DNA from: Bacillota bacterium
GTDB taxonomy: Bacteria > Bacillota > DTU065
Reading direction: 5' to 3'
DNA length: 9,299 nt
Assembly: GCA_012842235.1 (NCBI GenBank)
Contig: DUTE01000312.1
Coordinates: 1-9,299 of the forward strand
The position numbers were made by a program, and so were the translations under genes. Shown here piece after piece: positions 1 through 6,598 of this stretch. The notes under the pieces are model-generated. The model did not search any database. It saw only the letters and a program-made list of their open reading frames with translations, and was not told where the DNA came from. Within the stretch, counting starts at the first letter, position 1. Each line of letters opens with the position of its first letter.

Positions 1-10
1 ACTTTTGGTA

Positions 11-2071
11 TTAATTAGAATCTTCAGCGTTACTCTCTTGAATAACTTTTTCAGCGATTTGCGCTGGCAATTCTTCATAATGGTCAATTGTACTTGTAAA
101 TGTGCCCCAACCTTGAGTCATAGCTCTTAGTTCAATTGCAAAACGGAACATTTCACTCATTGGTACAAGAGCTTTTACTACTTGCTTGCCCTCAACAGGC
201 TCCATCCCTAAGATCTTGCCACGTTTTTTGTTGAGGGTTCCCATCACATCACCCATGTATTCATCGGGAACTACTACCTCAACTGACATAATTGGTTCAA
301 GAAGAATTGGCTTTGCATCAACAAACCCTTTCTTAAAAGCCATTGACGCTGCAAGCTTAAAAGCCATCTCTGAAGAGTCTACATCATGGTAAGAACCATC
401 ATAGAGACTTACCTTTATATCAACAACAGGATAGCCTGCCATGACACCCTCTACCATAGTCTCTCTAACACCTTTTTCTACTGCAGGTATATACTGTCTA
501 GGTACTGCACCACCAAAGATATTATCTTCAAAAACAAAACCTTCACCTAAAGGCATAGGAGAGAGTTCTAGTAGCACATGGCCATATTGCCCTCGGCCAC
601 CACTTTGTTTTTTGTGCTTATATTCCACTTTAGTACTGCCTTTAATCGTTTCACGGTAAGGAACTTTGGGATCTCTAAGTTCCATTTCTACACCAAATTT
701 TTTCTTTAGGCGAGAGGAGATTATCTCTAAATGAAGATCTCCCATACCTGAGAGAAGAAACTCGTTGGTCTCTTTACTCTGCTCAATAGAGATTGTGGGA
801 TCTTCTTCACTGAGTCGTTGCAATCCCCCGGCAACTTTATCTGTATCACTTTTGCCCTTAGGGTAAACTGCAAGAGTAAGAACTGGCTTAGGAAAGTCTA
901 TTGGGCTAAAAACTACTGCGTTATCCTTATTACAAAGAGTATCAGAAGTTGCAGTGTACTGTAGCTTAGCTACCCCACCGATATCCCCTGCTACTATTTC
1001 ATCTGTAGATATTTGTTCTTTACCCTGCATATAAAAGAGCTGCCCTAGTCGCTCTGTTTCATTCTTTTTCGAGTTGTAATACTGGGTGTCAGATTTTAAT
1101 GAGCCACTACAGACCTTAAAGAGGTTGATCTTACCAACATATGGATCAGCTAGTGTTTTAAATACAAGTGCTGCGTTTGTGTCACTTGCTGGATCTATCT
1201 CTATCTCTTTATTATCTTTTAGAGCTTTAACTGGTAATGTTGGCGCAGGCATGCCGTAGACTAACATATTCATCAGTGGTTGAATACCGATGCCTAACTC
1301 TGCGGACCCACAAGCTACAGGAAAGACCTCTTTAGTTGCTGCTGCTAATCTCAAACAACGTTTTATCTCATCTTCTGAGAGTTCTTCACCCTCAAGATAA
1401 CGTGTTAATACATCATCATCAGCGACTACTACAGCTTCCACTAGCTCTGAGTGAAGTCTTTCTGCTTCTTCTTGCAATTCATCAGGAATTTCTGCTTCTT
1501 CTACTTCCTCGCCTTTAGCATAGTAAGCTTTCATATTAACTAAATCGACAACACCCTTAAAATCAGTAAAACTGCCAATAGGAACGTTAATTGGTACAAC
1601 TTTAGTTCCGAGTTTATCTCTTAGTTCTGCATAGACTTTTTCAAAGGAAGCATTTTCCTTATCCATTTTGTTAACAAAGATTGTTCTTGCTAGGTTTTTG
1701 TCTTCAGCAATCTCCCATGTAGTAAAAAAGCCAACCGGAAGTTGATCAGTTGCTGAAATTACACTCAATGTGCCTTCTACTACATGAAGTGCTGCGACAA
1801 CTTCACCCACAAAGTCAAAAAAGCCTGGTGTATCCAGAAGATTGATTTTGGTATTTTTCCATTCACATGTAGCTAGTGCTGTAGAGATGGAAATACTCCT
1901 TTTAATCTCTTCAGGATCAAAATCACTAACCGTGTTGCCATCTGTAATGGTCCCTTTTCTTTTTGTAGCTCCTGCATGATACAGAATTGCCTCAGTAAGA
2001 AGTGTCTTACCTACCCCACCATGACCAATTATGGCAACATTTCTAATCTGGGAAGTTTCATATTTTTTCAA
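11..2071 (-). CDS. EF-G-like translational GTPase (EF-G2 type)
   Basis: This is a 686-residue paralogue of elongation factor G, expected to be a cytosolic, ribosome-associated GTPase. Numbered from the TTG at 2071, the G domain shows the P-loop GHGGVGKT (16-23), DTPG (80-83), NKMD (134-137) and a G5-like CGSA before the first linker. Domains II to V follow to the C terminus, including the domain IV stretch around SGGRGQYGHV, so the protein is full length. The P-loop has GHGG where true EF-G has AHIDAG, and Phe84 stands where classical translational GTPases have the catalytic His of DTPGH. Both mark it as the EF-G2-like subfamily (established knowledge of the family), whose exact role is poorly defined. 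I chose the TTG at 2071 because a GGGGGAG site lies 6 bases upstream and the protein then begins where relatives begin. An in-frame TTG at 2143 and ATG at 2128 have no good ribosome site. A candidate promoter lies in the gap to the upstream glycosylase gene. Confidence 0.9.
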   Translation of the reverse strand: MKKYETSQIRNVAIIGHGGVGKTLLTEAILYHAGATKRKGTITDGNTVSDFDPEEIKRSISISTALATCEWKNTKINLLDTPGFFDFVGEVVAALHVVEGTLSVISATDQLPVGFFTTWEIAEDKNLARTIFVNKMDKENASFEKVYAELRDKLGTKVVPINVPIGSFTDFKGVVDLVNMKAYYAKGEEVEEAEIPDELQEEAERLHSELVEAVVVADDDVLTRYLEGEELSEDEIKRCLRLAAATKEVFPVACGSAELGIGIQPLMNMLVYGMPAPTLPVKALKDNKEIEIDPASDTNAALVFKTLADPYVGKINLFKVCSGSLKSDTQYYNSKKNETERLGQLFYMQGKEQISTDEIVAGDIGGVAKLQYTATSDTLCNKDNAVVFSPIDFPKPVLTLAVYPKGKSDTDKVAGGLQRLSEEDPTISIEQSKETNEFLLSGMGDLHLEIISSRLKKKFGVEMELRDPKVPYRETIKGSTKVEYKHKKQSGGRGQYGHVLLELSPMPLGEGFVFEDNIFGGAVPRQYIPAVEKGVRETMVEGVMAGYPVVDIKVSLYDGSYHDVDSSEMAFKLAASMAFKKGFVDAKPILLEPIMSVEVVVPDEYMGDVMGTLNKKRGKILGMEPVEGKQVVKALVPMSEMFRFAIELRAMTQGWGTFTSTIDHYEELPAQIAEKVIQESNAEDSN

Positions 2072-2073
2072 AG

Positions 2074-2084
2074 CCTTCTCCCCC
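2074..2084 (-). promoter_or_regulatory. Ribosome binding site deciding the TTG start of the EF-G-like gene
   Basis: On the minus strand this reads GGGGGAGAAGG. The GGGGGAG part sits 6 bases before the TTG at 2071, an ideal distance. The upstream in-frame candidates at 2128 (ATG) and 2143 (TTG) have only weak purine stretches before them, so this site argues for the shorter protein. Confidence 0.7.
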
Positions 2085-2191
2085 TTTTGCAGTAAAACTA
2101 AATCTCGGAAACTGGAAAACTCGGTCATTGAAAACTTCTGCAAAACTCAAGCTTTCCCTTTGACCATTTGAAAAACTTTGCTAAACTTGTC

Positions 2192-2219
2192 TTTTTATCA
2201 TCATTATTCACCTTGACAA
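2192..2219 (-). promoter_or_regulatory. Candidate sigma-A promoter for the EF-G-like gene
   Basis: On the minus strand TTGTCA (2219-2214) is followed after 16 bases by TAAAAA (2197-2192). The boxes match five of six and four of six consensus bases. It lies just after the end of the glycosylase gene and about 120 bases before the TTG start, a sensible place for a promoter giving the EF-G-like gene its own transcript. The region is AT-rich, so chance matches are likely. Confidence 0.35.
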
Positions 2220-2226
2220 ATATTTT

Positions 2227-2778
2227 TCAAGCTGTTCCATATTCTTTCATTACCATTTGAAAATCTTCCCAAGTAGGGATCTTCAGTCTTGGCGAGCGTA
2301 AAAGTGCTGCAGGATGGTAAGTGCACAAGACTTTGATTTCACCAAAATTATGCCACTTGCCACGAAGATTGTGCAATGAATCATTGACCCCTAAAACAGC
2401 CCTTGAGGCAGTTAGTCCAAGGCAGACAATAAGATCCGGGGAAACAGCTGCTATCTGCAGGTCAAGCCAAGGCTTGCAGGTATTTATCTCCTCTTGCTGA
2501 GGATTTCTATTTCTTGGTGGACGGCATTTGACTACATTGGCTATATAGACTTCTTCTCTGGTAATCTTTGAGGCTTTTAAAATATTGTCCAAAAGCTGGC
2601 CTGCAGCCCCAACAAATGGACGACCCTGTTCATCTTCTTCCTTTCCTGGGCCTTCGCCTATTAGCATTAGACGGGCTTTAGGATTTCCGTCACCGGGAAC
2701 AACTTGTTTAGCCCCATCTCTTAGACTACAAAGATGGCACTCTTTAGCATTTTTGTTAATTTCATCTATTGTGAGCAT
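2227..2778 (-). CDS. Family 4 uracil-DNA glycosylase (4Fe-4S)
   Basis: This 183-residue protein belongs to the family 4 (UDGa type) uracil-DNA glycosylases, which remove uracil formed by cytosine deamination and start base-excision repair. The four [4Fe-4S] cysteines are visible at 14, 17, 85 and 101. The active-site loop GEGPGKEED (41-49) precedes the GRPFVGAAGQLLD stretch (52-64). The NVVKCRPPRNRNP segment (81-93) and the late HPAALLR motif (155-161), which inserts into the DNA minor groove, are both present. Length is normal for the family. The ATG at 2778 lies inside the end of the patatin gene, giving a 13-base overlap, with AAGGTG 7 bases upstream, so translation is probably coupled. 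Nothing in the sequence links the two proteins functionally. Older annotations call this family phage SPO1 DNA polymerase-related protein. Confidence 0.93.
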   Translation of the reverse strand: MLTIDEINKNAKECHLCSLRDGAKQVVPGDGNPKARLMLIGEGPGKEEDEQGRPFVGAAGQLLDNILKASKITREEVYIANVVKCRPPRNRNPQQEEINTCKPWLDLQIAAVSPDLIVCLGLTASRAVLGVNDSLHNLRGKWHNFGEIKVLCTYHPAALLRSPRLKIPTWEDFQMVMKEYGTA

Positions 2779-3617
2779 AAAATAACACCTTCTGCTGATA
2801 ATCTCTCCTTAATCAAAGGTAAAGCCCTTTTAGTAGCTTCTTTACCTAATTCAATCAGTTCTTCAGCTTTATCAAATTCCATGCCTCCAAAATGATACTC
2901 TTTAAGAGGCTCTATCACTATAGCTTTTTCTAACGGTTTTTCTTCAAATATTTTAAAACCCATTATATCTGTAACATTTAATAAAACATCAATAATACCT
3001 TCTGGTTCTTTTCCAGGGGATGGCCTTCTCATAACATTAATCGCTATAATTATATCTATTCCTGACTCACTCAAAGTATCAACAGGAACAGGATCAACTA
3101 CACCTCCATCTACAAGTAAACGGGTTTCATACCTTTGAGGCACTAAAACCCCTGGCACAGAAAGAGATGCTCTAATACCTTTTACAAGATCCCCTTTGTC
3201 ATGGACTACTTTTTCTCCTGTAACAATATCTGAAGAAATAGTAGCAAAGGGTTTGGGTAAATCCTCATAACGTTTAATCTTTAACATACGATTAAGCATG
3301 GCTTCAAGATGGTAACCATCAATAAGGCCTTTTTTTGGTGGGAGGGCAAAATCTAAAGCAGAAACTATATGTTGCTTACGAATAGCCTTAGCAAATTTAT
3401 CAAGAAACTCTGGGCTCCAGCCAGCGAGGTAAAGACCTCCTACTACAGCACCAATCGATGTACCAGTGATTGCATCAATGGGAATGCCTTCACTTTTTAA
3501 AACTTGTAACACCCCGATATGTGACAGTCCTCTTGCTGCCCCGCTACCTAGAGCTAACCCTACTAACGGTCTTTTAAGTGTACTTTTTAATGTGGCAACT
3601 CTTTGATTAAATACCAT
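2766..3617 (-). CDS. Patatin-like phospholipase/esterase (RssA/YlbK type)
   Basis: This 283-residue protein is a patatin-fold serine hydrolase, a family that cleaves acyl esters of lipids through a Ser-Asp dyad. The oxyanion loop is GSGAARG (24-30), the nucleophile elbow is GTSIG with Ser54, and the catalytic Asp170 lies in a DGG motif (170-172). A VPVDTL segment follows, as in bacterial RssA-like proteins. I see no signal peptide or membrane segment, so a cytosolic place is likely. The ATG at 3617 has a strong GGGAGG site 7 bases upstream. The gene heads a two-gene unit with the glycosylase, whose start it overlaps. An intrinsic terminator lies about 30 bases before the start codon, so expression may depend on read-through or on a promoter I could not place. 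The natural substrate cannot be inferred. Confidence 0.92.
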   Translation of the reverse strand: MVFNQRVATLKSTLKRPLVGLALGSGAARGLSHIGVLQVLKSEGIPIDAITGTSIGAVVGGLYLAGWSPEFLDKFAKAIRKQHIVSALDFALPPKKGLIDGYHLEAMLNRMLKIKRYEDLPKPFATISSDIVTGEKVVHDKGDLVKGIRASLSVPGVLVPQRYETRLLVDGGVVDPVPVDTLSESGIDIIIAINVMRRPSPGKEPEGIIDVLLNVTDIMGFKIFEEKPLEKAIVIEPLKEYHFGGMEFDKAEELIELGKEATKRALPLIKERLSAEGVILCSQ

Positions 3618-3647
3618 TTGATTGCCTCCCTTACTTACCTAGCTTCG

Positions 3648-3678
3648 AAAAAAGCCAGGACAGGAGTCCTGGCTTTTT
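3648..3678 (-). terminator. Strong intrinsic terminator just before the patatin gene
   Basis: A perfect 13-bp stem (3649-3661 with 3666-3678) closes on an AGGA loop. The core is GCCAGGAC paired with GTCCTGGC, extended by five A:T pairs. On the minus strand the hairpin ends in six T, so it should stop transcripts arriving from the hydrogenase-like side. On the plus strand it ends in five T, so it could work both ways, although no plus-strand gene is seen. Its place 30 bases before the patatin ATG is unusual and would suit an attenuator. Confidence 0.85.
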
Positions 3679-3724
3679 AAACTTTAAAATAAAAACAAAT
3701 AAAGTTGATATGATGGCACATAGT

Positions 3725-3789
3725 ACATTTTAAGAAATTCAGCATAGACCTTAGGCCACAATATCTAGCAGGCTACCTTCTTAAAATGT
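3725..3789. repeat. 12-bp perfect inverted repeat (ACATTTTAAGAA / TTCTTAAAATGT)
   Basis: ACATTTTAAGAA at 3725-3736 is the exact reverse complement of TTCTTAAAATGT at 3778-3789, with 41 bases between. In a minus-strand transcript the arms would form a long-loop stem that holds the CCTGCT half of a second inverted repeat in its loop. The stem is AT-rich and has no T-run after it, so it is not an intrinsic terminator. It may be part of a structured leader RNA or of a small intergenic repeat. Confidence 0.7.
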
Positions 3790-3816
3790 TCACTTATAAG
3801 TGCTAAAATTCCTGCT
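3767..3816. repeat. AGCAGG/CCTGCT inverted repeat enclosing a 12-bp palindrome
   Basis: AGCAGG (3767-3772) pairs with CCTGCT (3811-3816). Between them lies the perfect palindrome CACTTATAAGTG (3791-3802). The 3778-3789 arm of the other repeat falls inside this loop, so the two stems interleave in the A-B-A'-B' order of a pseudoknot or of two competing folds. The palindrome could alternatively be a dimeric protein binding site. Confidence 0.55.
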
Positions 3817-3975
3817 CAATAATGAACAAACTTCGTTAATAGTTTTCCATATTCCCTATTGTATATGCCATATTGGTGTTAAGAACTCAGCCTCTACTAC
3901 CTTTTCTTACCAAATCTAGTTAATTTATCGTTGTCTCAAAAATCTCCTTGGTGTAAACGAAAATAAAATTGTCAG

Positions 3976-4377
3976 CTATTTGATTATCAATTGTTTAATT
4001 CTTTGGCCTTCTAAAATCACGGTTTTGACAACGATAATAAACGACAAAAGATAAAAAAGATTTCTTTGTAAAGCTGATTCTCTCCTAATAACCAAAGCAA
4101 TTATCCCTAATATTGTTGCTAAGCCACCTAAAATACAAAGAAGAATAAACGGCGTGTTTAGAGTTCCAAATGTAATTGCTGGATTACTAGAAACAGTATC
4201 CTTTATTCCACCTGTTGCCGATAGTAGTATACCAAAAGCAAACATAAAAACACTCATTTTTTTCCAATCTACATCTGCTGGATTTGTTTTTATTACCTTA
4301 ATAAATACGACAAAAAAAGTTAGCAATAAACAAGTAGAAATAAAGTTTGCTACATTGCCAAAGTACAGTTTCAGCAT
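3976..4377 (-). CDS. Small four-helix integral membrane protein, unknown function
   Basis: I do not recognise this 133-residue protein. It has four hydrophobic stretches long enough to cross the membrane, at about 9-29, 41-58, 73-97 and 105-122. Charged residues cluster in the loop around 30-40 (KTNPADVDWKK), near 99-105 (RRES...R) and at the C terminus (GQRIKQLIIK). By the positive-inside rule this suggests both termini are cytoplasmic, although the loops give mixed signals. There are no cysteine ligand motifs and no catalytic signature. The ATG at 4377 has AAGGAG 7 bases upstream, which supports it as a real gene. It lies 137 bases after the pseudo-receiver gene in the same direction. It could be the last gene of the hydrogenase-like unit or separately expressed. 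Confidence 0.7.
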   Translation of the reverse strand: MLKLYFGNVANFISTCLLLTFFVVFIKVIKTNPADVDWKKMSVFMFAFGILLSATGGIKDTVSSNPAITFGTLNTPFILLCILGGLATILGIIALVIRRESALQRNLFYLLSFIIVVKTVILEGQRIKQLIIK

Positions 4378-4514
4378 TAATTTTCTCCTTTGTCTTTAAG
4401 TATATTAATTGTCTACAACATAAAGAGTACTTAAAATCGCCAAAAATACTACCCCTAGCTAGAGCAAAATACTATCAAAATCTCTTTTAATGCGTTTTGC
4501 TAATTATCAACAGA

Positions 4515-4817
4515 CTAATCTATCAAGGCTCTAACTTGATCGAGAAGCTCTTTAGAACTTAAGGGAGAAGTAGTTTCATCTTTGTTCATAACCCAAACGG
4601 GAATCTCTGGTTTTTTGTCACTTAGTAGTTTTTTTAGTTTTTCTGTCTCTAAAAAACAGATAGATATAACCAAAGAAAGTGCATCATCCTTTAGAGCATA
4701 TAAAGCCTGCTGGAGATCGCTTGCTAAATAAACCTTATAACCAACTGATTCTAACACTGTTCTGTATATAACACCATTTTTACTGCAATTATCTACGAGC
4801 AGGATAGCCTTTTTCAC
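4515..4817 (-). CDS. Degenerate response-regulator receiver (pseudo-receiver) protein
   Basis: This stand-alone 100-residue protein has the outline of a CheY-like receiver: a first strand AILLVD (4-9), a helix, a second strand YKVYLAS (27-33), a third strand LVISI (49-53), and a C-terminal SPLSSKELLDQVRALI stretch (84-99) like the end of receiver domains. The residues needed for phosphotransfer are missing. Ile53 stands where the phospho-acceptor Asp belongs, and Ser84 replaces the Lys of the usual KP pair. Only one acidic residue of the metal site (Asp9) remains. It is also about 20 residues shorter than a normal receiver, mostly after strand three. There is no output domain. It should act, if at all, as a phosphorylation-independent binding partner. 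The start is GTG at 4817 with AGGGGGTG upstream. It follows the HydA-like gene by 107 bases in the same direction. Confidence 0.7.
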   Translation of the reverse strand: MKKAILLVDNCSKNGVIYRTVLESVGYKVYLASDLQQALYALKDDALSLVISICFLETEKLKKLLSDKKPEIPVWVMNKDETTSPLSSKELLDQVRALID

Positions 4818-4924
4818 GATGACACCCCCTATATTCCTAGCAACTCATTTTCTATTTATAGACAAGTTCTCTAATTCCTTCTGTCAAATAAAGATTATTG
4901 GCAAAGTTATAAATAAAATGGTTT

Positions 4925-6571
4925 TTAAGACCTAGTTTTGAATAGATCTTCAAAAAAATCACTACTGTATGAAACTAAAAATGCATCTTTTGATAGATTT
5001 GCTTCTTTTAGTGGTGTAAATAATGTTTTTGCCTCTATACCCTTTTTATCAGCATTAATCAGCTCTTTGAGAACATCTGTATAGATGGAAATCTCCTCAA
5101 AATCACTAATAGTAGAGCCCCCACCACATACACAACCATAAGGGCAAGCTAATACCTCTAAAAAATCCGAACTGGCAAACACCTCTTTTGACTGCAAAAC
5201 CTTTGTCATATTTCCCAAACCTGTAAAAGATGCCATTTTAAGTCTTGGAGGTGAGATGTTATGGTTCAATTTATCGCTGTTAAACTTCGCAGAAATATTA
5301 GTTGAAAGACCATTTGCCATCTCCAGTTCACCAAGTTTTGCTCTTTTGTTTATAAACGGAAGATCATAGTCTGTTGCTGTAAGATTTTTATACTTTATTC
5401 CCGTAGTTATAAACATGCGTTTGAGTTCTCTAGAAGTAAGTACCGCATCGATATCTCTATAGGTTTCTCGTCGCATATTTTGCCTTGATGCCTCATATTT
5501 TGCTGCTGTACATGGTCTAATAGCCACAACAAACAAATCCTCTCCCATACCTTCGACTTCTTTTCTTGAGTAAAATTCGTTTTTAATTAAAGTCCCTGCA
5601 ATCTGCTGAGGTGATTTGATCTTACTTAGATAAGGAATTAAATGGGGGTATCTTTTTTCTATTAGCAAAACTAAAGCTGGACAAAAAGCAGAGATTAATG
5701 GTCTTTGTCTTTTTTTCATGTCTTTTAATTCTTTTGTTATGTTCTCTAAATATGTCTCATTAGCAATACTCATATCGTAAACATAGTCAAAACCAATTTG
5801 CTTTAATGCGGTAACTATTTTTCCATCTAAATTTTCCCATTCTGTTTCAGACTCTTCGAAAAGACCAATTTTTGCAGCTGGCGAGATTACAGCAGCTACT
5901 TTTTTACCTGGATCATGAATAGCAGTCCAAACATTTTTCAAGGCACTTCTTTCTCTTAAGGCTCCTGTTGGACAAGTAAGAACACATTGGCCACAAAAGA
6001 CGCATTCTGAATCATAAAGCTCGGTAGCATTAAATGGACCAACTAAGGTATCAAAGCCTCGAAACATATAATTTAGAGCACCTATTCCTTGGCTAAGACA
6101 GGCATCGATACAACGTCCGCAAAGAATACACTTGTTAGGATCTCTCTCTAGAGAAACACTCGATAGATCTACAGGATACTCTCGTCTCTTTCCAGTAAAG
6201 CGCCTTTCACGGATACCAAATTCTCGGGCTAGATCCTGTATATCACACTCACCATTTTTAAGACAAAATAGGCAATCATCTGGATGATTAGATAGAAGTA
6301 ACTCTACTAATGTCTTTCGTGCTCTTCTTACCCGATCTGAGTGAGTTAAGATTTCTAAGCCATCTGTTACCGGATAGGTACAAGCAGTAACTAACTTCTT
6401 TTTCCCAACGATTTCCACAACACAGATACGACAATTCCCCGAGGCAAAGAGATGGTTCATATGACAAAGCGTTGGTATATCTATACCGTTTTCTTTTGCA
6501 GTTTCCAAAATAGTTTGTCCGCTTTGTGCTTCTATAGCAATGCCATTTATAGACAGATTTACTTTGGTCAT
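4925..6571 (-). CDS. hydA: Divergent [FeFe]-hydrogenase catalytic subunit (HydA-like)
   Basis: This 548-residue protein has the domain order of clostridial [FeFe] hydrogenases. It has an N-terminal [2Fe-2S] domain (Cys36, 47, 50, 64), a His-Cys [4Fe-4S] site (His96, Cys100, 103, 109), and two ferredoxin-type [4Fe-4S] clusters (Cys148, 151, 154, 158 and Cys190, 193, 196, 200). The H-cluster domain follows. The four cysteines that anchor the H-cluster are kept: Cys297, Cys354, Cys476 and Cys480. Much else in that domain is changed by comparison with Clostridium pasteurianum CpI. Phe296 replaces the proton-donating Cys299, Asn277 and Lys280 replace Glu279 and Glu282, Arg352 replaces Met353, Ala357 replaces Lys358, and Leu474 replaces Met497. 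The FGATGG-type segment between motifs two and three is not recognisable, and that interval is about 22 residues shorter. Hydrogen turnover is therefore uncertain; a sensory or altered redox role is possible. The symbol reflects family and gene order only. Start ATG with a G7 run 6 bases upstream; 27 bases after the HydB-like gene. Confidence 0.88.
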   Translation of the reverse strand: MTKVNLSINGIAIEAQSGQTILETAKENGIDIPTLCHMNHLFASGNCRICVVEIVGKKKLVTACTYPVTDGLEILTHSDRVRRARKTLVELLLSNHPDDCLFCLKNGECDIQDLAREFGIRERRFTGKRREYPVDLSSVSLERDPNKCILCGRCIDACLSQGIGALNYMFRGFDTLVGPFNATELYDSECVFCGQCVLTCPTGALRERSALKNVWTAIHDPGKKVAAVISPAAKIGLFEESETEWENLDGKIVTALKQIGFDYVYDMSIANETYLENITKELKDMKKRQRPLISAFCPALVLLIEKRYPHLIPYLSKIKSPQQIAGTLIKNEFYSRKEVEGMGEDLFVVAIRPCTAAKYEASRQNMRRETYRDIDAVLTSRELKRMFITTGIKYKNLTATDYDLPFINKRAKLGELEMANGLSTNISAKFNSDKLNHNISPPRLKMASFTGLGNMTKVLQSKEVFASSDFLEVLACPYGCVCGGGSTISDFEEISIYTDVLKELINADKKGIEAKTLFTPLKEANLSKDAFLVSYSSDFFEDLFKTRS

Positions 6572-6577
6572 ATTTAT

Positions 6578-6584
6578 CCCCCCC
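6578..6584 (-). promoter_or_regulatory. G7 ribosome binding site of the HydA-like gene
   Basis: On the minus strand a run of seven G ends 6 bases before the ATG at 6571. A second run of five G lies just upstream (6587-6591), separated by TA. GGGGG can pair with the CCUCC of 16S rRNA using one G:U pair, so this is a plausible but unusual Shine-Dalgarno site. Confidence 0.6.
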
Positions 6585-6598
6585 TACCCCCTAAGCCT

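Larger units (their letters stand above)
3618..3975. other. 358-base intergenic region with structured repeats and a terminator
   Basis: No convincing gene lies here on either strand; all frames are broken by stops, and the minus-strand AAGGAG near 3948-3953 leads only to a four-codon reading frame. Nearest the patatin gene are its ribosome site and the 13-bp terminator. From about 3720 to 3830 there are several inverted repeats, listed separately. The rest, 3830-3975, is AT-rich with CCATATT repeated near 3847 and 3868, and shows no clear promoter. On the minus strand, short open stretches broken by stops could be traces of a decayed gene, but I could not identify one. Confidence 0.6.

Noticed and set aside
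2072..2143. 24-residue N-terminal extension of the EF-G-like protein from a TTG at 2143 or ATG at 2128
   Set aside because: There is no good ribosome site for either, while GGGGGAG sits 6 bases before the TTG at 2071, where the family normally starts.
3680..3760. Small minus-strand frame encoding a Cys/His-containing peptide in the intergenic region
   Set aside because: It has no ribosome site, runs through the inverted repeat and ends beside the terminator; nothing suggests translation.
4154..4399. 81-residue plus-strand frame opposite the membrane protein
   Set aside because: The minus-strand frame is longer, has an AAGGAG site and clear membrane segments; the plus-strand one has neither.
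4855..4887. Perfect TTGACA (4887-4882) and TATAAA (4860-4855) as a promoter for the pseudo-receiver gene
   Set aside because: The spacer is 21 bases, too long for a sigma-A promoter, and the hexamer at 17 bases (TGTCTA) is poor. It remains possible but is not supported enough to list.
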